From Klebsormidium nitens (Eukaryota; Streptophyta; Klebsormidiophyceae; Klebsormidiales; Klebsormidiaceae): a stretch of DNA of 64,000 bases. Position numbers and translations under genes: made by a program. The DNA is taken from NCBI GenBank assembly GCA_000708835.1, contig DF236960.1, forward strand, positions 152,982 through 216,981, given 5' to 3'. This document shows positions 1-10,784 of the stretch, in pieces (position 1 is the stretch's first letter; every line of letters starts with the position of its first letter). The notes below the pieces were generated by a model. It searched no databases, was not told the origin of the DNA, and saw nothing but the letters and a program-made list of their open reading frames with translations.

Positions 1-3000
1 CGCCCTATTCGATGTCGGCTGGTGTCTGAAGATTGCTTTATTGCCCAGTGCTTCCGTCTGAAGATGTGCGAACAGATGCTCTCCACATGTGTCATTACAT
101 ACCTCCGAAAGATCCCAAGACTGTTTACATGGCCTCGATCAGGCCATGAAGATGACAACCTCGTGAATTGAGACGCTGTAACTTGTGCAAGTTCGTCACC
201 ACTCCGACTGCCCAAAAAATTGGCACCAAGACAGACCTTTCGAAAGGCACGTTAATTCCCTGTCGTCACCTTTTTGAACGTCGCGGTACAGCCAGATCAC
301 AGCTTTTGGGATTAGTTTGCGAGTCCGGAAGCAAACGCTCGAAAACCCTGAGCGCACCATGAGACAAAAAAGATGGCTGCTGAACGGTAACCACAAATGA
401 ATCTCCCTGGTTGTCTGCTACAGTGATACCTCCGATATGTGTCTCTGAGCGGTCTCGTTCTTACTCCAAGCCTTTCTTCAGCGGCTTGGAGAGCAATTCC
501 GGCCTGGCACTTTAAGCCTCCGGTCATTCAGCATCGAGCACCGGCCTTGTCGTTCAAAGGAATTGCACGAGCGCACCCGCCTCGCCGTGCGCGTCATGTG
601 CGCGTCATATGCGCGTCATCTGCTGAATGTGTGGCTTTGTTTATCATCAACGAAAGTGAGTATGGACGTAAGGCCTGCCGAGCTTTACCCACGAGATTTG
701 CCTTCCGTCCGAAAAGCGAGCACGTTTCTTGAATCAACTCAGCTGCGATCAAGTACTCTCAGGGCGCAAGGGACGTCTTTTCCCATGTTATCGCTGACCG
801 TTTAGCAAGATGCATCCATGCTGATCATGGGGTTATCTGGAGCCGAACTTTCGGCTCCGCTGAAAGGAGTCTGCTGACCGAGACTAGCCGGTGTCATATA
901 AAAATCTAGTCACATCCTGTTCGCTACCCACCTCAGTAGGTTCTGAGGAGGTGATCTGCAACGATAGTGAGGACGCTCACGCTTTGGCGGGCCAAAGGCC
1001 GGCCAGTAGTCCAAAGGATGTTCCTCGGACGCCGTTGTCGTGCTTCGTCTAAACTTGACCCCAGATTTCCGCACGGCCGATTCGTCTAGATGCACTGACA
1101 GTAGTCGAAAGATCAAAGGCCTCTTGGCTTTTGTGTGGATTTGAGTACGTTTAGCCACTCTGTAACCCACTAGTTTATTCATTACGTCTGGAGATGCTTC
1201 ACCGTTTAACGACTCTCGACGGCATCCTTCTTGTTTGATGAAACCCGCTTGCTCGTCCTTCTACGTCCGGTACAATCGACCCTTTGCAGCCCTCCGGATC
1301 GAGACTCAGCGACTTGAGTTCCGACCCCGTGACATGCTTTTGGCAGGTTATGAAGAGAGTTATCAGAAGCTGAGTAGTGCTAGTATTGTGGAATGTGGAG
1401 GTTTACTTTTAGATTCTGTCGTTCTCTGCCGTTCGATGCAGGGACGTTGCATGAAGCCGGGTGGGGACGTCATCAAGCTGTAAAGGGCTGACGAGCAAGC
1501 TAGGCAAACTTTTGGCGTGGCTTGGCACTCAACTTTTGGGTTGATTAGTAACGGAGCCGCATGTACAATAGAATTCAGATCCGCTTTGGGAAATGAAACG
1601 GTCGAGAGTCAGAAGAATCGAAGGGAAATTTCACTCAAAGCTCGAAAACCTCGGTTTGCGTAAATAGAACGGAAGAGAACGTTCCCACTTGCGCAGAAAA
1701 GTCTCTCGTCGTGATTGCCAGAAATCTGAGACGTCGCACCGGCTACATCTCTCTTTGTGGTGTGGCCCGAAGCGCAATTTAAGTACATCTGATTGACCGG
1801 GCCGGGTCAAGAATCTTGAAGTATCTGGCAGAAACACAGTCTCGTTTTCAACGGTTTTCCTTTGCTTAGCCGGTGCATCACGCATTTCCGGTTAGAGCGA
1901 TTCTGTTCAAGCCGTAGGAATCATCTTTGACATGAGCCTCTTCAGCTTGTCGTACTATGAGCGCCCCCTGCGGCGGCCAGCCATTGCGGCAAATTTTATT
2001 TTTCTGCATTTATGGCTGTTTATTGCTATGGCAGTCTTGTATCAACGAACTATTGTTATATGGCGCTCTGGGGACTCGGCCGAACTACTCTGTCAGAATA
2101 CATCTTTTTCCTCATTGTCGGAACTGAAATAGTGTCACGGGCACGCGACCGGATGGCCTTTGAGCACAGCTCATAAACGGGGCTGTTCGTGTTGATCAAG
2201 CCTCAGTGCCTATGGCGATCGCAACGGCGTGTGCGCTGAGGCGCTGCTGCATGACACGCATTCATGTGCAGTCTCGTTCACCTTCATACGCCGTAACCTC
2301 ACTGATTTCGGCGTACTTCTGCAAAAGTAATTTGCGATATTGTAGTAGGCCGAACGTTGTGGTCTTGATGTCAGCCGACCGCATGTGATTTTTCAATGAT
2401 TCCTCTCGATGCGCCGCCGTCAACATGTATACTCTCGCTGAGGTTTGACGCAATTCAGACACTGTGAGCTCGACAAAAAGCCATCGTCGTCTCGGCCAGA
2501 TAGTAGTACTAAGGCCATTGAGACAGAGACGCAGTGTGGTCATCAGATTTTAAGATTGCTTTTGAAAATGAACTTGCAGTGCCCTTGTGAAGCACCGTAA
2601 TGATCTAGCTTGCCACACTCTTTCGCCACGTGATGTTCCACATGGCAGACATGCGGCGGCGATTCACACAACGTACACTTTGCGCAGGCGCGCGGCCCGG
2701 CCGAGCCACCGCGGCGGCGGCGCGCGGCTGCAGTGCCAGCCCGGGCCACTGGCACAGGCGGACCGCAGAACTTCGCGATCTTGCGATGGACGAAATCGCA
2801 GCGCTACCGTCCGATCTGAACATAAGGACTCCAGTCTGCAAAGTTTAGCTAGGGGGTCGCAAACTTTTGCAGGACAGGTTCCGAAACTAGGGTTCGGACA
2901 AACCGAGCCTAACTGAGAATAAACGAAAGATCTCGAGCGTTTATTTTTTGACGTCAAAATCTGGACGGCAGCGCTGCGATTCTTGGTCGTCCCCCAGCTA

Positions 3001-3023
3001 TTCTGCGGTTCTGCGGTCCGCCT

Positions 3024-3052
3024 GGCCCGGGCTCACTGAGTGAGCCCGGGCC
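3024..3052. repeat. 29-nt perfect hairpin palindrome
   Basis: Two 14-nt arms (GGCCCGGGCTCACT and its exact complement) flank one central base. The hairpin lies inside a GC-rich patch full of GGCC and GCGC steps. No gene end is recognised beside it, so a role in termination or in chromatin is unproven. Confidence 0.8.
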
Positions 3053-4854
3053 TCATACTATAGAGTGGCTGGGCCGGCGCGCAGGCGCCCGGCCGCGCGG
3101 CTTTGTTCGGCTGCGCGCCCGGCCACCTCGCGGCCGTGCCACGCGGCCGCTTCGATCTCTGTGTCCGTCCAGAATTTCGAGGCCGGCCGAACAAGGTTCA
3201 TACCAAATACATATTGACCGTTAGATGCAGGGCTGTCGAACTGAATAAACGGTAGACGACGTCTGGCGAACTCCTTCTATGACGTCGTGCAGTGACGACC
3301 GGATAGGGTTTGGAGTCCGAGGGGGAATGAACTTGGACAGTGCGCAAAATGAATGCTTCCATGCAGGTACCGGTACATTGTACCGTAGTCTGTCGACTTG
3401 CTTGTACCTAATCCATGCAAATCACCTTATCACCATTGGTATGAGTGGAAGGTGGAGCTGTCTCACCATCTTTCAAAAGCTCAGTTGCCGGACAAAGTGT
3501 CATATACCTACGCTTACTTCCGCTTGTGAAACACCAATGCTGTGACCAACTGACTAGTGATACAAGATGAGCACCGTCAGCTAGTGGAGGGAGAGGAGCC
3601 AAGGAGTTATCATGATCTGAACCTGCCACTCTTCTCCCTTCATAAGGTCTGCAGCTCAGACGAGCTCCTGGTCGCAGACCTCGAAAGAAGCTGCGTCTCA
3701 TATAAATGTGACTGTCAGCATTTGCTGCGGTCAAATGAAGCAGGCAGGAAGCTTTCCGAGTGCCTGAATGCAGAGTAACGTAGTCAGAAGCATTTCAGAT
3801 TGTTGAGAGTACAAGCAGCAAGACAAGTTCCTGTACTGAAAATGTTCTGATAATGAAATTTACTAGTTTAAGCTCTGCAGAGGCCAACTGAAGTTGAGAA
3901 GCAGAAGCTAAGTATCAGTGCTACGTCGCAGGAAGTTCCGCTTGTCGAGCAAAAGCAGCAAGAAACGGCTGGAGGAGTTTTAGGACTTACATTGTTATTA
4001 TTCTGGTTCGCCTTGACAGAGAACAGGTTTAGTCAGTGGTACACAGTACAACCGTCACACTGTTCAAGCCCAATTGAGTCTGTTACAGTCATCTGAAGGC
4101 CCAATGGCAACGTTTCAAAATGCGACGCTTGCCTTCACCGGCGACAGCATGCACTGGACCCAAGGGACAGCCTTTGTGTAAGCTCCAGCCCGAGCACAGA
4201 TCTCAGCTTACATTTCACTGCAGTCTGCCTCGAGATTGTCTTTGTTGGTGGTGTGGATTCAGTAGGAGAGACCAGTGACTGGCAACTCTATGAGCAGCTT
4301 TTTTTTTTAAAGGCTCAACATTTCGTTAAGGTCTATACTTTGATAGACTTGACAGCAATTACCTCTACATTCATTGCTAGAAGACTTTTGATATGTTTGA
4401 GAGTCGGCAGTCCATCAATGTGAATGTGCACCACCTACAAGCCAATCTCTTAGCAACTTCCAGTATAGCATGAAAGCGAGCGGCTCAGAAACTTCCAAAT
4501 CTGCAACTAGGAGCGCGGCACTTGATGCGCGCCCAGTACTGTCATGTGTTGAAAGCATTGAGAAGCCTTGTTTGCATTGGTATTTTTCAGGGAACCAACT
4601 GATATCTGCATGTAGATTCGTCGATTATGTTCAAGGTGGTACAAAGTACTTACTTCTAGCCGCTTGCATCCGGTATGCCTGGTTGCGATACATCTGTGCT
4701 GGATGAAAGGTGTCAGCCGAAGCAAGGTGACAGTTTGCCACACACGATCCCGCTGTATTAGGCCCAGGCTGGCGGTTTTAGCTTCTCATCCATGCAGGGA
4801 GAACGGTGGTCAAAATCTTGTCCGTTCGTTCATCAATTGGTCACGTTAGTTTAG

Positions 4855-4892
4855 ATAGTTAGTTAGTTAGTTAGTCAGTTGGTCAGTTCAGT
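4855..4892. repeat. AGTT/TTAG microsatellite
   Basis: This is a run of AGTT units that decays into CAGTTGGTCAGTTCAGTG. It sits about 40 bp upstream of the first recognised TauE/SafE exon, inside a predicted intron or 5' UTR. Confidence 0.8.
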
Positions 4893-4932
4893 GACTGCAA
4901 GGTACAGAAACTGGAACGGTTGCTTGTTGCAG

Positions 4933-7900
4933 GTTGGAACAGCTGAGTGCTCTTGCGGGAATGCTGCCTCCATCAACCACCGTTGACGCAAAGTTTGTGT
5001 TGACGCCAGTGACGGCAACTGCAATGTTCCTCACTTTCCTGGTGAGCCGTCCTGAGCTTCTGATATGTACAATTTTTGTGTCCTCAAAATCACCTGTCTG
5101 TTGACCGCGCTTCGTTTTCGAAATGCTGTCAGCTTTCCTTTCCAGAGTCCTTTTTCCAGTGTCGAAGTTGATTGCACGGGAGTCAAATTTCTTTGAGGAA
5201 CTTCAAGCAGACCTCAAACATCATCATGTTGTGATATCCTGCCTCCTATACGAACTAGCAGTGGCGCAAACAACCAAACTCTCACTCTGCAGTGTGGCCT
5301 CTTAGCCAACGCCGGAGGCGTCGGCGGTGGTCCCCTGTACATTCCCATCATCCACGTGTTGCTCGGCTTCAACCTGAAGACCTCTGCGGCGTTGTCTATC
5401 ACCGTCGTTTCGAGCGGGGCTCTCGCAAGCACGCTCTACGGGTTGCGGAAAACAAGCCCCCGAGACCCGAACCGTACCCTCGTGGACTTCGACCTTGCAT
5501 TGACATTCATTCCCGCTTTCCTATTGGGGGTGGACTTCGGTGAGCTCTTCTCTCACTGCGTAAAGTGTTTCTTCTCACCTCAGGCTGAAGCCTCATCAAA
5601 CGAAGTTTGATGCACAATACAACTTGCATACATACGTTTTCGACCTTAGATGCGTCATCAGAACACACCACATGGGTACTTGCCAGGAGCTTTGCTTCAA
5701 AACAAGATGCTGCACTTGTAAGTAAGGTGCTGTCATGCCTCGGATCTGATTCGTTCCTGTTGCTGAAACCGTTTCAGGAGCCTGGTTTCTGTTCCAATCA
5801 ATCATGTTAGCTGGCGTCTTGTCCCGACTAAAAGTTCGTTGGCGTTTCCGACCAATCAACTAATTCGTGTGCCAGGACAAGCAATGACATCCGAAGTCTT
5901 ATATCAACTTCAAGACCTCGAGAGTTCCGGACAATCGGCGCTCGGTACTACCACAGGTCCACAGAATCTTACTGTGCTCGTCACTTGCAACCACTGCTGT
6001 GCGCTTTCAACAGAATCGGCCGGCCCGTCAGATCATGCAAGGAGACAAAGCTTGTGGTCACGAACTCTTTTTGAATCTCTCTAGAGGAGTCTTGAACACC
6101 AGCCCACTTCTTTCGAATCTGCCGTTTCTGATCTTCCAGTCGCTGCTGAGCCTCTTTCTCATCACAGCTAAAACAAGTTCACTGTCAAGCGTCGCCGGAC
6201 AACTGCCCCTTTCTTAGCTTAAAAGGGTCTTTCACCTCAAGAGTTTTGAGCGGACAATAGGGGTCCTCTTCAACGTGCTGATTCCGAAGGGAATTCACGC
6301 CGCTCTCCTCGTCTTCCTTTTTCTACTTCCCTCTATGATCAGAATGGCCTCCCCATTCTTGCAGGGCAGAGTCCACTCCTTTCCCTTTCCGGCAGGGATC
6401 TAATGACCCTTCTGTTTTCTGCTATTGCAGGTGTTCTCTTCAACGTGCTGATTTCGAAGTGGTCCAAACCGCCCTGCTCGTCTCTTTCCTCCATTTCTTT
6501 CTGATCGTCCAGTCGCTTTCCAGACTACCTGTTAAAAAGATGTTCAGTGTCCTACATTTCCCGCCTGTTCTGCAGGGGTTCTCTCCAACGTGCTTATCCC
6601 GGAGTGGCTTCAGACTGCCCTCCTCCTCGTTTTCTTTCTCCACTCCGCTCTATTTCTCTTGCTCTCCTATTTGCGCGGAAAAAACACTTGTTAGAGGTTC
6701 CTGTCAGACGTGAAGCAAACCTTTGAATCTGTGTTCACAGGGATTGTTGGCCCGTAACCATGGCTGGTTATGGGCTGGTTAGAAAAGGGTTATTTGTCCA
6801 ATAACCAGACTTGGGCGGTAACCAGCCTGAAAACAAGATTTCGGCCTGGTTATCCAATAACCGATAACCAAAATAGGTCCAATAACCTGAAGAATAGGTC
6901 TGGTAGAAGCCTGGTTAGCAACCAAAAGCTCCTGTGGTTCTATGCAGGTGTTCTCTTCAACGTGTTGATTCCGGAGTGGCTCCAAACCGCCCTCCTCGTG
7001 TTTCTCCTCTACTTCGTAATTCGCAACACCGCCAACAAAGCCCGCCAACAATGGCGGCTCGAACAGGCGACGCTAGCGCAACGGAGTCCCGTAACTCCGA
7101 TTATTCCAGCACTCGCACACACGGGCGTCAATCAGCCGTTGCTTCCGCCGCCGCTCGAAATTCCGGAGACCGGAACGGAGTCCGCCGGAACCGGTCTGGA
7201 TGAGGGGCAAGAATCCAGCAACGACCTTGAGAACAGTGGGGGTTCGGGAAACGGGTTTGGTTCCGAGAACGGGGTTAGCGGGCGTCCGAGGCAGAACCTC
7301 AGGCGGCGGAGCTTGCTTAACCTCTTCGAAAAGGAGGATTTCCCAGAGGGCATCTCGCACGAGGAGTTTTTCATAACCACCAAAGAGCTGATCAGTCCGA
7401 GGGGGGCCAAAATCGACCCTACTACGGGGGGGAGTTTCAGAGACCCGCGCCAGGGGGATCCCTCCGAGCGTCCGCAACGGAAAACCCTCCTGCAGCGGAT
7501 TCCGTTCCTGCAGCTCGGCGCAATTCTGGTTCTGTGGGTCTTGTTCCTGGTTAGCCAGGGGCTCAAGGCGCGTTACAACCGTTGCACGTGGAAGTATCTG
7601 CTTATCTTGTCGGCGCAAGTGGTGGTTTTGTTAGCAGTAACCGGAGCACAGATTCTGTACCAGGTACACAGGGCGACGACGAACATCAAGGAACTGGATC
7701 CGGAAGTGCGCGTCATTTTGCTGCGCGAGAGCGTTCAGGAAGGTAATTGCGCGAGACGGGAAACCGCCAATTCTTCAACTCCAGCACTCACAACTGGTGA
7801 AAGCTCAGCAAAGGAGTTGAGAGATTATAGTCGCTATCACCAAGGGTTGAGTCGATGAAGCGTCCGTTCATTCGCACATCGTCCCGTTCTGGCAAAGCAA

Positions 7901-9432
7901 GGATTCCGCGTGCCGTCTCAGATTGGGTCCTGATGACAGCTCCGGTTGAGTCTGCAACAATTCCCTCGATTGAAAGTTGGACACAGTCAGGTGGCACGGA
8001 CTGCGAGAGGCAATGGTAAAAGGCAGGCTGTCTGCCGCCGTTCTTTTCCCGTCAAATCTAGTTGTAAAACTGCTGTTCAATTGCTGAGAAGGTTCCGTGT
8101 CCTTTTGGTAAAAGAAAGATCTCATCCGCTTCGGAAGGGGAGTCCCGCCCCTGCGAGTAGTTTTTGGCAAAGTTTTATCCTGCGGCCTTCGAACTGAAGG
8201 CTCTGACTCTGCAGCCCTTACGAATACGAAGACTTTGACTCGTACGAGGTCATACCTCACTTCTCTCTCGTTGCACTTCTCGAGATGACGGTCCCGCTTT
8301 TCTTTCAGATCATTAGCGACATGCTAAACCTTGGTATATAAAGGCCAACTTCGCATCCCCCGTTAAGTCACAATTTATTTGCTTCGTTACACGACCCTTC
8401 CGTCCAACAGACACATTACTTTCTTTTCGCAGTCCTCGAGAGGCCGATCCGAGTGCTGGCTGAAGTGGCCGGTATCATTGCGCTGGCGGGCGTGGGCGCC
8501 GGTCTTCTTGGGCTCGGCGGAGCTATCTTCTTCAACCCCTGGCTCTTACACCTGGGCGTTCATCCGCAGGTAATACCTTGGGGTTTGTTGGTTGTTGCCC
8601 TTATTGGAAATTCTGTAGCTTGTAAAATCCACTGGTTTTTGGGTGCTAGCGTGGAGGCTTCTAGGGCTTGCCAGTGGAGGCGCTATCTTCTTTCACCCTC
8701 GGCTTTTAAACTTGGACGTTCATCCGCAGGTAAACTGTCGATTAGTTTTTCGAATCTGAATCAGGTTTTCAGGTTTTAGGCCAAGTGCTTTTGGAGCTGG
8801 GCGGTGCGGCGCTGGCGCTGAAGCTCACAAGCGGACTCCGCACAAAAGGAAGCTATGAGGCTTTCCAATCCGGATTGAGGTCATCATTTATTCACGTCCG
8901 TTTCGTTCATTGTCCCGCTCTCTGTTGCCTCTTTTTGCCAATGAGGAATAAGCTTTTTGTCTCTTCCCGGAACAATCCGTTGCCCCGTATCAGCACCGGA
9001 AAAAGGCCATTGATACGAGCTTGTGTCATTTGGACACTGAAGTCGACGCTTACATTTTCGCTTCTGGACATTGCCGGTGTTTGCAAATGGCGTTTCTCAC
9101 CCCCGATTTCTTTGCAGGTGACCGTATCGACGGCCGTTCTCATGATCCTCTTCAGCAGCTCCGCGATTTCCCTCTCGCTCTCGTTCCAAAACCTGCTCAA
9201 CCATCACTACGCCCTCGTCTTCGCGCCGATTGCCTTCGTTGCGTCGACGATTGGGGTTACTGTAGTCGGCCGCATTGTGCGCCAATCGGGAAGGACGTCG
9301 ATTATCGTCATCATTCTGACGGTTCTTGTGGCGGCCGGCACGATAACGACGGCGATTTTTGGCGGCTTGCGATCGTACGAGCAGTTCGTAGAAGGGAAAG
9401 ACGTCCGGTTCCATCCGCTCTGCACCAAGTAG
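4933..9432 (+). CDS. TauE/SafE-family membrane transporter, five exons, 5' end uncertain
   Basis: Exons are 4933-5041, 5293-5539, 6948-7742, 8433-8569 and 9118-9432 (stop TAG). All junctions are GT-AG and every phase matches. From the ATG at 4961 the product is 524 residues. The frame is open upstream of that ATG to the acceptor at 4932, so a 5' exon with a signal peptide may exist. The family signature is seen twice: NAGGVGGGPLYIPI near the N-terminus and AGLLGLGGAIFF in the second half, the expected two-fold repeat of this family. Other plant-like landmarks are VDFDLAL, GVLFNVLIPEWLQTALL and the tail EGKDVRFHPLC. A hydrophilic Gly/Asn/Arg-rich loop of about 150 residues in exon 3 separates the halves. 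Bacterial members export sulfite or sulfonates; the substrate of plant members is not established. It should act in a cell membrane. Decayed exon copies lie in introns 2 and 4. Confidence 0.85.
6085..6660 (+). pseudogene. Four decayed tandem copies of TauE/SafE exon 3 start
   Basis: Copies begin after AG at about 6085, 6261, 6431 and 6576; the working exon begins at 6948. Each resembles the exon opening that encodes GVLFNVLIPEWLQTALL. The copy at 6261 reads GVLFNVLIPKGIHAALLVF. The copy at 6431 matches GVLFNVLISKW and then loses one base. The copy at 6576 reads GVLSNVLIPEWLQTALL. The copy at 6085 is the most diverged, keeping a match to the 6431 copy over CTGATCnTCCAGTCGCT. Starts are 145-176 bp apart, so intron sequence was copied as well. 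They are not needed for the reading frame and are best seen as vestigial exons. Confidence 0.75.
6735..6930. repeat. GGTTA/TAACC-rich imperfect inverted repeat cluster
   Basis: About 190 bp hold eleven copies of GGTTA or its complement TAACC, in both orientations, often as CTGGTTA or AATAACC. The block lies between the last decayed exon copy and the working exon 3, and explains why that gap is about 370 bp instead of 145-176 bp. No clear terminal repeats were found. It could be a small insertion or a locally amplified foldback. Confidence 0.65.
8661..8729 (+). pseudogene. Decayed copy of the 3' half of TauE/SafE exon 4 with donor site
   Basis: The segment repeats the end of exon 4. It encodes GGAIFFHPRLLNLDVHPQ where the working exon encodes GGAIFFNPWLLHLGVHPQ. 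It ends at an intact CAG|GTAAAC donor, 160 bp after the donor of the working exon. A weaker match to the 5' half of the same exon (VLLELGG against VLAEVAG) follows at about 8785-8825. The protein does not need either copy. Confidence 0.7.
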
Positions 9433-10784
9433 AGCGCAGCAGCGGAGCGAGCGGAGCAGCGGCAGCGGAGCAGCGGAGCGAGCGAATTTGTGGACAAAGG
9501 CTTGCAGAAGGTTGATTAACATTATATGGGCGTCAAGAGATCTTGACTACGAGAGCGCCAGCCTAGCCGACCGTTAATAGTAGGCGCGGCCAAGCAGCGA
9601 CCACGTTTTGTATTGCCATCTTGCCAGTGAGATTGACAGTCATACGTACTTATCTGGAAATCGTATCTTTCACCGTATCGAGCCTGGCGGCCGCTAGCTC
9701 CTGATTGATTGTCACTCAGCTGAGTCAGCATCACACTGTGTTGACTTGTAGTACAGACCGAGCTGCATACATGACTTGACATGTTGAAACGCCCGAGGCT
9801 TGTGCCGCAGGATTTGATTGCAAATTACGTCATCATGTTTGCAATTCAAACGTTTGACCCTGGCATCGACTCGAACATGCGTTGTCATGATTGGACCCCT
9901 CTATGATGATGGAGCCACTAGCTGCCGGCTTTCACGGAGTGTTAAAAGAGCGAAGGCGAGCTAGCCTGCATATGACTCCGACCCGAAGACACGCGCTAGC
10001 CTCGCTCCGATTCGGATCGAAGCACCGCGCTGAGTCACTGCCACTGAGCATGCATCATATGTTAGGCTGCTTGAATGCCAGGCTGGCCGCGCCGCCCGCG
10101 CCGCCCGCCCGCCCTATATAGCCGCGCAAGCCTGTAAGTCAATGATGGTGTTGCGCGGCCAGATATGATAACGTACGCCGGGTGACCAAGCTTAATTGCA
10201 GTGCTTCAATTGGAGACCCGTACCGTTTGACATCACTGAATACCGCCGCGCTGGCATGATAGTTTGGTACTCAAATATCCAGTCGAGGCCGGGCGTTTCA
10301 ATCGACCACGTACAATCACTTTGAGGCCAGTTAGTACGGTTCGGTTGCCATGCAGCTACTTAATGAATAAAGTGACTGACATTGACTTCGGAAAGCTAGT
10401 AACGTTAACCAGTCCATCAAAGTCGGAAGTCTTTGCCATGCCACTTGAGTCAGGAAATGTTCCAAAGACCTCAATAAAACCTTCAAGGAAAGTGAGTCAA
10501 AGACCCTAGCGCACAAAATGTACTGTGACCTACTGTACTCTGCTTTAAGGTGTTTCGGCCCTCATGTTGGCAATGTATTCTTAAGGAATACCAATGGGCT
10601 CGGTGCGTGTAATGCTAGGCATAGCTTTGGCGGTTGCAAGGCCAGTCAACAGTGCCGTTATTGTCCGTACGTTCGGTTGTGGTTGCTACCTAGGGTCTGC
10701 ATCTGGAAACGCTGTCACAGTGAAAACATAAATCACAACCCGGTTGGTCTATATACATCAGGTTCCGCTACAGCGGTGAGTCCG
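9433..10784. other. Convergent spacer between the TauE/SafE gene and the giant gene
   Basis: No gene is supported here. A short GAGCGGAGCAGCG-type simple repeat directly follows the TauE/SafE stop (about 9433-9485). At 10,085-10,125 a GCCGCCCGC run is followed by CTATATAG, a TATA-like element with no recognised gene downstream on the plus strand. The 3' UTRs of both flanking genes should lie in this stretch. Confidence 0.6.

Larger units (their letters stand above)
1..4932. other. Intergenic or upstream region with no supported gene
   Basis: All open frames here are short, overlap on both strands and show no recognisable domain. The stretch holds a three-copy GCGCGTCAT repeat at 588-622, a GC-rich patch at about 2,690-3,150 and a microsatellite just before the TauE/SafE gene. 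Any 5' exon of the TauE/SafE gene that carries a leader peptide should lie in the right part of this stretch; I could not place one. Confidence 0.5.

Noticed and set aside
8333-8345. TATA box (GGTATATAAAGG) as a promoter
   Set aside because: It lies in intron 3 of the TauE/SafE gene. Nothing indicates a separate transcript start, although an internal promoter cannot be excluded.
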